DNA of 64,000 bases from contig CAKSFM010000002.1 of the NCBI GenBank assembly GCA_934454525.1, positions 1 to 64,000 of the forward strand, in the 5' to 3' direction. Of the stretch, positions 17,441 through 26,383 are shown in pieces (the stretch's first letter is position 1; each line of letters begins with the position of its first letter). A program made the translations under genes and the position numbers. The notes beneath the pieces are model-generated. The model was not told the DNA's origin. It did not search any database and saw only the letters and a program-made list of their open reading frames with translations. This DNA is from an uncultured Clostridia bacterium. GTDB lineage: Bacteria; Bacillota; Clostridia; UMGS1883.

Positions 17441-17480
17441 GGGACTGTTTAAAAAGTCAATTGACTTTTTAAACAGTCCC
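17441..17480. repeat. Perfect 40-bp palindrome
   Basis: Both 20-base arms are exact complements (GGGACTGTTTAAAAAGTCAA and its reverse complement). It lies 23 bases before the SGNH start, between that gene and repeat copy B. It lacks a loop and is followed by A/T-rich, hairpin-forming sequence to 17562, including CCAAAGC/GCTTTGG. It could be a terminator, a junction of a mobile repeat, or an operator. Confidence 0.9.
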
Positions 17481-17562
17481 CGCTTTTTCAAGGGGATAGG
17501 AAAAAAGCTTTGTAATTAACAAACTGAGCCAAAGCGTTAGCTTTGGGTTGAGGCATAAGAAA

Positions 17563-17915
17563 CCCGAAAGAACTGCTGAGCGGAAATTTAACAAGCATTG
17601 GGCGCATGTGTTCGGATTCCTTATGCCTCTTCGACGGCGTACATCTCTCAGGGCTCCCAAAAACCAAAGGTTTTTGGGAAAAGGAGAAACAGCGTAATGA
17701 ATGAGCAGTAAATTTTAATTTGCTGCGAATGATACAACGCTTGTTTCGACGCCCGAGCGGCGAAGTTTGTTGATAGCAAGAAAAGAAGTGATTCTTTGAA
17801 AAATCAAATTTTTGATTTTTCTACCTTTAATAAAAGCGAATTACAATAGCTATGCTGCCTGTAATATCTGCTTTTTCTCCTTTTCTTGCGTTCCGGAGTT
17901 TTTTAACATCCCCTT
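17563..17915. repeat. 353-bp dispersed repeat, copy B
   Basis: Second copy of the sequence at 67-419, in the same orientation, same length, with no gap and about eight substitutions. It ends 9 bases from the stop codon of the response-regulator gene, so like copy A it is the direct 3' flank of a leftward gene. Just left of it, GAGGCATAAG (17550-17559) can pair with CTTATGCCTC inside the repeat, a pairing copy A lacks. It fills most of the 507-base gap between the regulator and SGNH genes. Confidence 0.88.
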
Positions 17916-17924
17916 TTGTTCCTA

Positions 17925-19124
17925 TTACTTATTAATATGCTTTCTGTACTCCGAAACACTCATTCCGGATACTTCGGCAAAAATTTTCACAAAATACTTC
18001 GTGCTTTTATATCCCACCTGCTCGCAAACATCGTCAAGCTTAGCCGCTTTATCTCTCAAAAGCTCCATCGCCTTATGAACGCGCTTTCGTTTCAGACATT
18101 CCGTGAACGTTTCACCCGTTTTTTTCTTAAAAAGGCGGCTGAAGTAAAACTCGCTCAAATGAACATATCCGGCAACATCCGCAAGCTGAATTTCCTTCAT
18201 GTAATTTTTGTCGATATATTCCATCGTTTGCAGAATGACTTCATCATCTCCGGAATAATGCGGTTCTCCTGATTTACCCATACTGTCGGCAAATTCTAAA
18301 ATGCTTTGATAACTTCCCGAAAGCTCTGCCGTGATTTCCGTGCCGAGCACACTTTTAATTTTTTTGCACACGGAATTGATATAAATATCGCACTGTGCCG
18401 GGATGTCATCAATCTTTTCCTCCGCGCACGCAAGAAGAACAGTATTTCCGTTTTCCGTGTACGATGAAAAAGATATCCCAGGAAGCTTTTTATTGAAAAA
18501 TTTCTGCAAGGTTGAAACGATTCCGTCATTAGTATTTTCAGGATATTGTATATTATAAACGCAGCAAAAACCCGAAAGAAATGTTCCGTCATTCAAAACG
18601 GAAATGCTTTTCTGAAGCTCTTCTCCTTTTCCTGCATATTCGCCCGAAAAGAGCTTGCTTAAAATTTCCTGTCTGAGGAACATATTCGTCCTTTCAAGGC
18701 GTTCGATTATCTGTCTGCTGCGCTTGCGCTCTTCCTCTTCCTCATCGATTTTCAGCTTGATTTTTGCAAAAATCTCCTCAACCTCGTTAAGATTGGTGGG
18801 TTTAAGCAGATATGCTTCAACGCTGTACTCCATGGCGCTTTTCACATATTCAAACTGCTTATATCCGCTGAGAATAACAACCTTTATATCAGGCTTGGAG
18901 GCACGTATTCCGCGCGCAAGCGCAAGTCCTGAAACGGATGTCATATTAACATCCGTCAGAACTGCGTCAACCGGGTTGGACAAGACGTATTCAAGTGCCT
19001 TGTCCCCGTCCGAAAAAGCTGCCGCAACTCTGAAGCCGATGCTTTCCCAGTCAATCATATCTTTAAGTCCGTCTCTGATGTCGTCCTCATCGTCAACCAA
19101 AATCAAATTGTAAAGCTCCGGCAT
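17925..19124 (-). CDS. AraC-type response regulator (YesN family)
   Basis: Transcription regulator of a two-component system, about 399 residues. The receiver domain has the acidic pocket VDDED (Asp11, Asp12), phospho-acceptor Asp58 in LTDVNM and the Lys of LLKPTN. A central 140-residue linker follows a charged helix (EEEEERKRS). The C-terminal AraC double helix-turn-helix contains YVHLSEFYFSRLFKKKTG and GYKSTKYFVKIFAEVSGMS. It is the last gene of the nine-gene glycan operon and presumably activates it on signal from the histidine kinase at 38565-40304. Start: the ATG at 19124 has GGGGTG 6 bases upstream; an ATG at 19152-19154 overlapping the upstream stop is an alternative. Confidence 0.9.
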   Translation of the reverse strand: MPELYNLILVDDEDDIRDGLKDMIDWESIGFRVAAAFSDGDKALEYVLSNPVDAVLTDVNMTSVSGLALARGIRASKPDIKVVILSGYKQFEYVKSAMEYSVEAYLLKPTNLNEVEEIFAKIKLKIDEEEEERKRSRQIIERLERTNMFLRQEILSKLFSGEYAGKGEELQKSISVLNDGTFLSGFCCVYNIQYPENTNDGIVSTLQKFFNKKLPGISFSSYTENGNTVLLACAEEKIDDIPAQCDIYINSVCKKIKSVLGTEITAELSGSYQSILEFADSMGKSGEPHYSGDDEVILQTMEYIDKNYMKEIQLADVAGYVHLSEFYFSRLFKKKTGETFTECLKRKRVHKAMELLRDKAAKLDDVCEQVGYKSTKYFVKIFAEVSGMSVSEYRKHINK

Positions 19125-19150
19125 TTTTTCACCCCGATTAATTATTTTTA

Positions 19151-22100
19151 TCATTTTGCCTCACTCAAAGGCGTCATTGTCATTATGCTGTCCCAAAGCA
19201 TGTATTTAAGCTCTGCGTCGTCATCGATATCACCGATTTCGAACTCACAGTAAGCGCTTCCGTCACGCGTGAGCGCCGAAAGAGCAACAGATTTCTTATA
19301 TATTTTTTCAAGCGTTCCGCCGCTGTAAACCGCACAGATGCAGTCAGCCTGCCTGTCAGCGTTTCTCATATTTGTGTAGTAAACCGTAACGCTTCCGCCC
19401 CTGCCTCCATCAATTCCGTCAATAATGGTTTCGGGATTTGCTCCGGCAGAGCTGACTATGCTCTGTGCTGCCGCAGGTATGCTTCCCTTTTCGAACACAG
19501 TGTTATCGGAAATAACCACATTTTCCGCACCATTGCTTTGAATTGCGGAGGTTACGAAGTTATTGCTGATTGTGATGTTGGAGGCAATCTGTTTATCGTA
19601 TTTTTGAAGCGTAACAGGCTTATATGCCTCAATTACGTTGTAATAATCGTTTATATATTTTCCTTCACCGTCGTGATATATTCCGTTCGCACCTTCGTAT
19701 GGGGTTGAAATATAGTTGAACTCAATAACGTTATTATCGCCGCGGAGCGGATTCGGAACGTATATTCCGCCGCCGTCGTGCAGCTGCGTCATGTAGTTTT
19801 CAACCCTGTTTCCGCTGATAACATAATTTTTTGCGTTATCAATCGTTTCTGACGCGGACCATCCCCAGTTTGCCGAAATGCCGGTATACGGAAGATTTTT
19901 AAGCGTGTTCTGTGAAATGTTAAGTCCGTTTACATAGAAAACGGTGATTCCGGGACCGCCCCAGTATTCGCTTGAAGCTCCGTCAATCGTGTTGTAGCTG
20001 ATGTTAACATCTTTGTGAATATACTTATCCGATGCGGAATTTACAAAATCCTCGCCGATGCAGATTGCGCTTGCGGCGATATCCGAAAAGCTGTTATCGG
20101 AAATTTCAAGCGACGAAACGCTTCTCTGTGATACGATTCCGGCACCGCCGAGCTCCTCAAAGCTGCAATCCTTAAGCTTAATGTTTTTGTCGTACGAAAC
20201 ATTTACTGCGCCCGGAATGTAATCCTTTTCGTAACCGTATCTGAAATCACTGTTTTCTGTCCTTTCGGACGGAACAAGCAGGTTTGCCTGAATATCAGCA
20301 AGTCCGCTGCTGTTCGGTTGCGCCCAGTTGGTATATTTAAATGTGAGATTTTCAATCGCCACATTTTGTGCAGGGGATTCTGCCGTTCCCTCAACGGAAA
20401 CAATCGTATCAGTCATCGGAACAACAACCGAAAGGCTGTCGGCAGCTTCTCCGTCTTTGAGGAAGTAGTAGAGCTTGCCCTCTGATTTATTGTAATACCA
20501 TTCGCCCGGATTGTCAACAAATGCGAGATTATTTTCAAGCCAGTAGCCTGCATTCGCCTTAACACCATTTTGCTTAAGCTGTTCGGAATTGAGCGATTTA
20601 AGCTCTTCATCCGCAATTGTTGCCGTGCTGCCGCTCAGACTTTTTATTCTCAGCCGTCTGTGCGCCCAGACGGACTTAACGGAAATTTCCGTTTCATTCG
20701 GGGTGATTCCCTCGGTCATAGCCGACGCGTCAATTGCAACCGTTCCGTCCGTCAGATTAAGGTCACTGCCGAGAATCAGCTGCTCGCCGATGTTCGGATA
20801 GCGCGAACGGATTGCTTTTTCGCCGTTCACATACAGCTGGCGGAAGTCGTAACCCGTGCCTATATCGGCGCAAACTATTTTTCCGTCATACTCTTCAAAT
20901 GTCGGTGCAAGGCGCTTGCCGCCGCTTAAAACTGTGCTGCCGTTTCCGCTTACGGTGATATTTTTCTGAGCGAAAGAGCTTTGCTGCGCCGAAAGTTTAA
21001 GTGTGCTGCCGATTTCGTACTCTCCGCCGTCAATATATACGTTCACATTGAGTGCGGCAGACGTGTCAGCAGCGGCAAAAGCCTTGGCAACTGTCTGATA
21101 CGGATACTCCGCCGAGCCATCGTTTTCATCGCTGCCCGATTTTGAAACGTAAATATCTTCATTTTCCGTAACGTCCACGCGCGTCAGCTTTATTGCGTCT
21201 GCACGGGCGGCTGAACCGGATGCCCATGCATTTAAAACAATTTTCGCCATACCGCCGTTAAACTTATATGTGCCTATCGGCATCCAGTCGCCGAGCGTTC
21301 CCTCGTTTGCGTGATAGTACTTATTAACATCGCCGTCTGCAGTGCTGATAACCGCTTTAACGGGGGTATCGCCTGCTGTGTACATGCACCATGCATACAC
21401 GGTGTAGTAACCCTCGGTTACCGCCGCCTTGTATGTTGCGGAAGCGCCGGCCTCACTTGTGTAATAATGGTGTGTTCCGTTGTACGGACTTGTTGCGGCT
21501 GAAGCAAAGCTTTTAACCCACGCACCCGTAAATTCGGCTTTATCAACATCAACAATAACCTCATTTGTTTGTGCAACGCGTTCAAACTTCACAGAACCGA
21601 GCCGCCCCGTTGCCCCGTTATTCGGCGCAAGCGTGACCTCGGCTGCACCATCGAAATAGTATGTGCCGAGAAGATACCATGACCCTGACTCCACATCAAC
21701 CGTGCTGCTTGAATAGGCAATTTCATCAGTTCCGCCGGAATAGGTAACCGCTGCTTTGTTATTCCAAACCACACGGTTGCTCTCATCACTGCCGAAAGGA
21801 ATCCATGTGTAAACATTGTAAATGCCTGCCGTAAGCCCCTTGCTGTAACGGAGAACGCGATCCGCGCCGTTTGCCCCGGCATTATAGTAGAAATGAGCAC
21901 CGCCCTCTCCCGAATTCGATGTGCTGCTGTTCAGCACAACACCGTTTCCGTCTTTGTCAGTGGTCGTGACATTACTGCCCGGACTGGCGAATGCAAATGT
22001 GCAGGCATTTCCGTCAGCATCCAATACTTCGGCATGCTCGCACCATGATGCAAATGCATTCACAATAACCTCTGTAAAACCAGGCTTCGGAGTGAAGCGC

Positions 22101-22582
22101 ACCGCGTCAATGCGGAGAGTGCCGCCGGCACCCTCTCCCGCCGTAACTCTTACCTCGGAATTTTCGTCAAGAAGAAATGTTCCGACGCTGTTCCAACCCT
22201 CGGTACAGGTGTTTTTGTCTATCATTTTTACTGCTTCTTTTGCCGTGCCGCTTACTTCAACACAAACATTGCATAAGCCTTGTTTTTTCGGAATATTGAT
22301 TTCAACCTCATACATTCCTTTTGTTGTAATCATATTCTTATACAATCCGCCGGCTTCAAAATCCGTTTTGAATTGCGCAGGCGTCATCGTGCGGTAGCGG
22401 CCTTTGCTGATGTAACTGCCGTCCGAGCTCTCTCCGCAGGTAAGGTTGTTCGGATTATAGATAGAAAACATCGTTCCATCATCACACGAAACAACAATTG
22501 AATTGTCTGCCGCTGCGCCGATAACCGGGCAGATTGACAGCAGCATAAAAATCGCCATGGCAAAGGATAATATTTTTTTCAT
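19151..22582 (-). CDS. Secreted beta-helix glycan-active protein with three golvesin-like modules (GH141-like)
   Basis: Exported protein of 1143 residues. After a signal peptide (1-24), three golvesin C-terminal-like modules follow, each with a Trp-x-x-x-Gly-x-(Tyr/Phe) strand at about 130, 302 and 433. A right-handed parallel beta-helix starts at about 476 with YVSKSGSDENDGS and contains LYVNGEKAIRSRYPN, YWLENNLAF and many N-x-I/V-S rungs to about 1040. A small beta domain ends the protein. The beta-helix part resembles GH141-type fucosidase/xylanase proteins, but I cannot verify catalytic residues. It has no wall anchor. A paralogue of the beta-helix lies at 26384-29440. It overlaps the upstream end of the longest regulator reading frame by 4 bases. 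Confidence 0.78.
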   Translation of the reverse strand: MKKILSFAMAIFMLLSICPVIGAAADNSIVVSCDDGTMFSIYNPNNLTCGESSDGSYISKGRYRTMTPAQFKTDFEAGGLYKNMITTKGMYEVEINIPKKQGLCNVCVEVSGTAKEAVKMIDKNTCTEGWNSVGTFLLDENSEVRVTAGEGAGGTLRIDAVRFTPKPGFTEVIVNAFASWCEHAEVLDADGNACTFAFASPGSNVTTTDKDGNGVVLNSSTSNSGEGGAHFYYNAGANGADRVLRYSKGLTAGIYNVYTWIPFGSDESNRVVWNNKAAVTYSGGTDEIAYSSSTVDVESGSWYLLGTYYFDGAAEVTLAPNNGATGRLGSVKFERVAQTNEVIVDVDKAEFTGAWVKSFASAATSPYNGTHHYYTSEAGASATYKAAVTEGYYTVYAWCMYTAGDTPVKAVISTADGDVNKYYHANEGTLGDWMPIGTYKFNGGMAKIVLNAWASGSAARADAIKLTRVDVTENEDIYVSKSGSDENDGSAEYPYQTVAKAFAAADTSAALNVNVYIDGGEYEIGSTLKLSAQQSSFAQKNITVSGNGSTVLSGGKRLAPTFEEYDGKIVCADIGTGYDFRQLYVNGEKAIRSRYPNIGEQLILGSDLNLTDGTVAIDASAMTEGITPNETEISVKSVWAHRRLRIKSLSGSTATIADEELKSLNSEQLKQNGVKANAGYWLENNLAFVDNPGEWYYNKSEGKLYYFLKDGEAADSLSVVVPMTDTIVSVEGTAESPAQNVAIENLTFKYTNWAQPNSSGLADIQANLLVPSERTENSDFRYGYEKDYIPGAVNVSYDKNIKLKDCSFEELGGAGIVSQRSVSSLEISDNSFSDIAASAICIGEDFVNSASDKYIHKDVNISYNTIDGASSEYWGGPGITVFYVNGLNISQNTLKNLPYTGISANWGWSASETIDNAKNYVISGNRVENYMTQLHDGGGIYVPNPLRGDNNVIEFNYISTPYEGANGIYHDGEGKYINDYYNVIEAYKPVTLQKYDKQIASNITISNNFVTSAIQSNGAENVVISDNTVFEKGSIPAAAQSIVSSAGANPETIIDGIDGGRGGSVTVYYTNMRNADRQADCICAVYSGGTLEKIYKKSVALSALTRDGSAYCEFEIGDIDDDAELKYMLWDSIMTMTPLSEAK

Positions 22583-22606
22583 AATTCTTTTCCTTCCCTC
22601 TGTTAT

Positions 22607-24157
22607 TTATTGATTTTTCTTTATATAATCGTTCATTTCCTTAACATATTCATCGCCGCCTGCTTTGTACCAGCCTGCGAGCGCCTTGTCATATTCCGAA
22701 ACGTCAAGCTCGCCGACAATGATTTTTGAAATCGTCTGCGAAAGCGTTTTATTTGCTTCAACAAGCTTGCTTGCGCTCTTCGGAACATATCCGAGATCAA
22801 GGCTCGGTGTGAAATTCTCAATACATTTATTAACCCAATCGTTCCTCAGTTCAATATCCGGCTTCATTCCGTCGGGCATTTTCATGCCGATAAACAAGTC
22901 GGGGTCATCGCTTCTTCTCATAAGCAGTGTGCCTGCCTGCATTTTAACCTTGCTTCCGGCAGAATCGAGAATCGGAACGCGCTTCCCGTTCTCCGTTTTA
23001 TAGTTCATGCCCTCGTAGCCGTATTTAACAGTATCCCATGCATCATCCGAAAGCACGTAATCAAGAATATCAACAACTGTCTGCTTATGTTTTGACTGTT
23101 TCATCAGCGCCCAGCACCAGTAATATCCTGCGCCGATAAGGTTTCCCTTAACATCTCCGTTCGGCCCTTTAACACCGACAATATATGTAAGCTCGGCATC
23201 GGGAGTGTGCTGCGCAATTGCCTGATTATTGCTTTGCGCATTTCCGGCAAAGTTTGTCATTATGCCGACAGAACCCTTATTGAATCTGTCCTTTGCGGCG
23301 TCCTGCTTTATAACAAGCGAATCGGGGTCGATAAGACCTTTTTTGTAAAGCATTCTTGAATACTTAAGCGCTTCCTTATAATTTGAGTGCTCGGCGCAGT
23401 ATTTTTCATCCATGTATGCATACTTGCCCTCATGCTCCTGCCAGCCGACAACTCCGAACGGCCACACAAACGGCGGTTCAAACGTTCCATCGGTTGCCTG
23501 GAAAGAAATCATTCCGTATGTGTCCTTTTTTCCGTTTCCGTCAGGGTCTTTTTCGCGGAATGCTGTGAGAATTTCCGTCAGCTGATCAAGCGTTACGATA
23601 TTATCCTCAGGGATTGAAAGTCCGAGCTTATCAAGCCAGTCCTTGCGCACGGAATAACCGTCGGCGCGCATGATTGACGAACGCGGAATAGCATAAATAT
23701 TGTCGTCACCTTTCATTTTCAAAGCTTTCCACGACACATCGGCTGTGTGTGCCATGATATTTTTTGCATTTTTGAGGTATTCATTCACAGGCTCAACAAT
23801 TCCGCCGTTCACAGCGCTGATAAACGATTGGTCCGTATGGTCGGGAAATGCCACAACATCGGGATATTCTCCGCCTGCAAGCATAATCTGAAGCCTTTCG
23901 GTGTAATTCGCCGCCGGGGGAATTTCCGTTTCGATTTTAACATTGAACTTTTTTTCAAGTTCCTCATAAAATCTTTCGTTGCTTTTTTCGTCAGCCGTTC
24001 CGTTTCCTTCCCTGCCTGCCATGCTGGAACTGAAAAACTTGATAACGTCCCTGCCGCCCGCATCACCTCCCGTTTTTTTACTCTTACAGCCTGTGAGCGG
24101 CTGCACAGCCATTGCTGCCGCAAGCAGAAGTAAAAGTGTTTTTTTTGCTTTTTTCAT
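22607..24157 (-). CDS. Sugar ABC transporter substrate-binding lipoprotein (LplA/YtcQ type)
   Basis: Extracellular family 1 solute-binding protein, 516 residues, tethered through lipobox LTGC (Cys24). The large two-lobe fold and motifs such as FREKDPDGNGKKDTYGM are typical of the LplA/YtcQ group that captures complex oligosaccharides such as pectin fragments. It belongs with the two permeases at 36493-38333 even though six genes lie between them. Its start overlaps the FAD oxidoreductase stop by 4 bases; GAGGAG lies 8 bases upstream. No ATPase is encoded in the locus, so a shared MsmX-type ATPase elsewhere would energise it. Confidence 0.92.
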   Translation of the reverse strand: MKKAKKTLLLLLAAAMAVQPLTGCKSKKTGGDAGGRDVIKFFSSSMAGREGNGTADEKSNERFYEELEKKFNVKIETEIPPAANYTERLQIMLAGGEYPDVVAFPDHTDQSFISAVNGGIVEPVNEYLKNAKNIMAHTADVSWKALKMKGDDNIYAIPRSSIMRADGYSVRKDWLDKLGLSIPEDNIVTLDQLTEILTAFREKDPDGNGKKDTYGMISFQATDGTFEPPFVWPFGVVGWQEHEGKYAYMDEKYCAEHSNYKEALKYSRMLYKKGLIDPDSLVIKQDAAKDRFNKGSVGIMTNFAGNAQSNNQAIAQHTPDAELTYIVGVKGPNGDVKGNLIGAGYYWCWALMKQSKHKQTVVDILDYVLSDDAWDTVKYGYEGMNYKTENGKRVPILDSAGSKVKMQAGTLLMRRSDDPDLFIGMKMPDGMKPDIELRNDWVNKCIENFTPSLDLGYVPKSASKLVEANKTLSQTISKIIVGELDVSEYDKALAGWYKAGGDEYVKEMNDYIKKNQ

Positions 24158-26370
24158 AACATTTGCTCCTCTCTTTTTTTATTATAAATTTTAATTCCAA
24201 GCAATTCAAAATGCGGACTTCCGCAGTTTTTAATGAAATCTATTCTCATGCGCCGAACTTTTTTTCCGACTGCATGGCGGACAACGCGTTTAAAATTTCC
24301 GCGTATCTTTTCAATATATTTTCCGTTTTCCGTTTCCGCGGTAAAATTGTAATCGGAAACCATTTCGGCAACCTCGAATCCCGGGAAATCGGCGCGGAGA
24401 TCGTCGTTAAAAACAAATGCCGCTTCGTCAACATATTTAAACCCATCGAAAAGAATTTCAACATATTCGCCGTGCTTTCCATTGGAAATCCAGCAGTTAG
24501 CCGAGCTGCGCGGGCGGTTTATCCCGCTTAAAAGATTTTCCGCCGCAAACGCGTTTTGAACCGGGAGAACGTTTTTAAAGGCAATATAGCTTTGGCGGCG
24601 GTTTTTAAGTCCCCATCCCTCGGTGAATATGCCGCTTGTTTCATCATCGTTTTCTTCAAGCGAAACAACGCCCGTCAGCTCGTTTTTTGTGAATCCGAGA
24701 CTGAGTCCGCTGTTCTTATGTATCTCAATAAACACGCGTTCGCCGTCAAATCCGGCATTTGCCTTAATCGGAATATATCCGCAGAAGCCTTTTTTTATCT
24801 CCGTTTTCACTTCTTTTAATTTTTTGCCCGGAATAAAATCACCGCTGCGTTTTTCCTTATAAAGGCTTATGCAAAGCTCCGTGTCGCCGCCGCTGTTTTC
24901 AACATAAAGCTCAAAGCTGTCAATTTTATTCCTTGCAGGGAGCACAAGCATCTGCATTTTATCAAGCTTTTCGCAGAACACATCACCGCAGCTTTCAAGC
25001 GGATGAACGCTTGACGCTCTGACTGCAATTTTTCCAAGCTCGCTGTCAAGCTGCTCCGGAAACCCGATTATATACTGATCGTCGCGCTGAAGCATTGTGC
25101 GGAGCATATTTATATATTTCTGCCCGACAGCGCGCGGTGTTATATGCTTTTTCACACAAAGCACAGCCGCAGTGCCTGCCGCCTGCGCCGCAGCCGCACC
25201 CGTTGCGATAACTCTTGTTGACCCGAAAGCAACGTGCGATGTTGAAATAATTCTTCCCCCGAAAAGCAGATTATCAATATTTTTTGAATAAAGGCATCTG
25301 TACGGAATGTTGTACATGCCGCCGATAGGAATCCATCCCGAAGCCTTTCTGTCGTCATATATTCCGAGCGGTGCATGAATATCAATCAGCCATCCGCCGG
25401 TGCTCACCGCGTCGGGAAATTCTGTGCGATTCTGAACATCGTGCTGAGTTAAAACATAATCGCCCTTAAAACGCCTTGATTCACGCTTCCCGACAACGGG
25501 CGCAACCTTTGTCAGCCGATAATTTTCCGTTCCCTTGATTTTTCCGCTGTTTTTAACATAATCCCAAAAGCCGTAAACAAGCCGCCTGAGCTCATGCGTT
25601 ATCGCTTCGTTATCGGAAATTGTGTTGCACTGTCCGCCGTATTCAAGCCACCAGACGGTCGAAAGACCGTTTCCGTAGAGCACACGGTGCAGCTCCTTTT
25701 TGCCGATATTTTTGCAAAAGCTCATCCTTTCAATGTCGTATGCAAATGACGGCGGCGTGTATTCAACGGGGTGTCCGCAGTCCGTGCTCTGCCACATAAG
25801 CGTACTGCCCTGCAAATAAGAGTCTGCTTTTTCCGGGGCAATATCTTCCCCATATTCCCCGCGCGACTCTCTGCCGAACATAAATTCTGCGCCTGCCATT
25901 GCGGAAATCTTTCCGTCACCGCTGCAATCAATGAATACTTCGCTTTCAAAGTCAAATTCACATTCCGATGCAAGCTGAAGCGCATGGACGGAGATTATTT
26001 TCCCGTTATCCGTTTTCACACTTTCGGCATGAGTGTTCAGGAAAAGTTCAATGTTTTTTTCCTTGTATATAAAATCGAAATAGACCATATCGAGAAGTGC
26101 TTCGCTTTTTCCATCGGGCGATTTAACGATATTTCGAATCATGCTCTGAATTTCATTCACAAGTCCTGCCTCGCGCGCAAAAACCGTGGGCGACTGGTCA
26201 TTTGTTGCCGCTCCGTTTATCGAAACGCCGATTTCCGAGCTTGCGTTTCCGCCGAGTACCGGTCTGTCGTGAACAAGCAGCACATGTGCACCGCTGCGCG
26301 CCGCGCTGACGGCGGCACACATTCCGGCAATGCCGCCGCCGATAACGGTTATGTCACCTTTTACAAGCAT
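24154..26370 (-). CDS. FAD-dependent oxidoreductase (FAD_oxidored family)
   Basis: Cytosolic flavoprotein of 738 residues. The dinucleotide-binding motif GGGIAGMCAA starts at residue 10, followed by LGGNASSEIG; the second FAD contact region is FIDCSGDGKISAMAGAEFMFG. The last 270 residues form a beta-rich, F5/8-type-like module (ANCWISNGKHGEYVEI). Such PF12831 proteins recur in polysaccharide loci of many bacteria but their reaction is unknown. AAGGAGG 8 bases before supports the ATG at 26370; the frame is open to 26421 but that would run into the upstream gene. It has no signal peptide. Confidence 0.85.
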   Translation of the reverse strand: MLVKGDITVIGGGIAGMCAAVSAARSGAHVLLVHDRPVLGGNASSEIGVSINGAATNDQSPTVFAREAGLVNEIQSMIRNIVKSPDGKSEALLDMVYFDFIYKEKNIELFLNTHAESVKTDNGKIISVHALQLASECEFDFESEVFIDCSGDGKISAMAGAEFMFGRESRGEYGEDIAPEKADSYLQGSTLMWQSTDCGHPVEYTPPSFAYDIERMSFCKNIGKKELHRVLYGNGLSTVWWLEYGGQCNTISDNEAITHELRRLVYGFWDYVKNSGKIKGTENYRLTKVAPVVGKRESRRFKGDYVLTQHDVQNRTEFPDAVSTGGWLIDIHAPLGIYDDRKASGWIPIGGMYNIPYRCLYSKNIDNLLFGGRIISTSHVAFGSTRVIATGAAAAQAAGTAAVLCVKKHITPRAVGQKYINMLRTMLQRDDQYIIGFPEQLDSELGKIAVRASSVHPLESCGDVFCEKLDKMQMLVLPARNKIDSFELYVENSGGDTELCISLYKEKRSGDFIPGKKLKEVKTEIKKGFCGYIPIKANAGFDGERVFIEIHKNSGLSLGFTKNELTGVVSLEENDDETSGIFTEGWGLKNRRQSYIAFKNVLPVQNAFAAENLLSGINRPRSSANCWISNGKHGEYVEILFDGFKYVDEAAFVFNDDLRADFPGFEVAEMVSDYNFTAETENGKYIEKIRGNFKRVVRHAVGKKVRRMRIDFIKNCGSPHFELLGIKIYNKKREEQML

Positions 26371-26383
26371 AGCTTTTTCCTCC

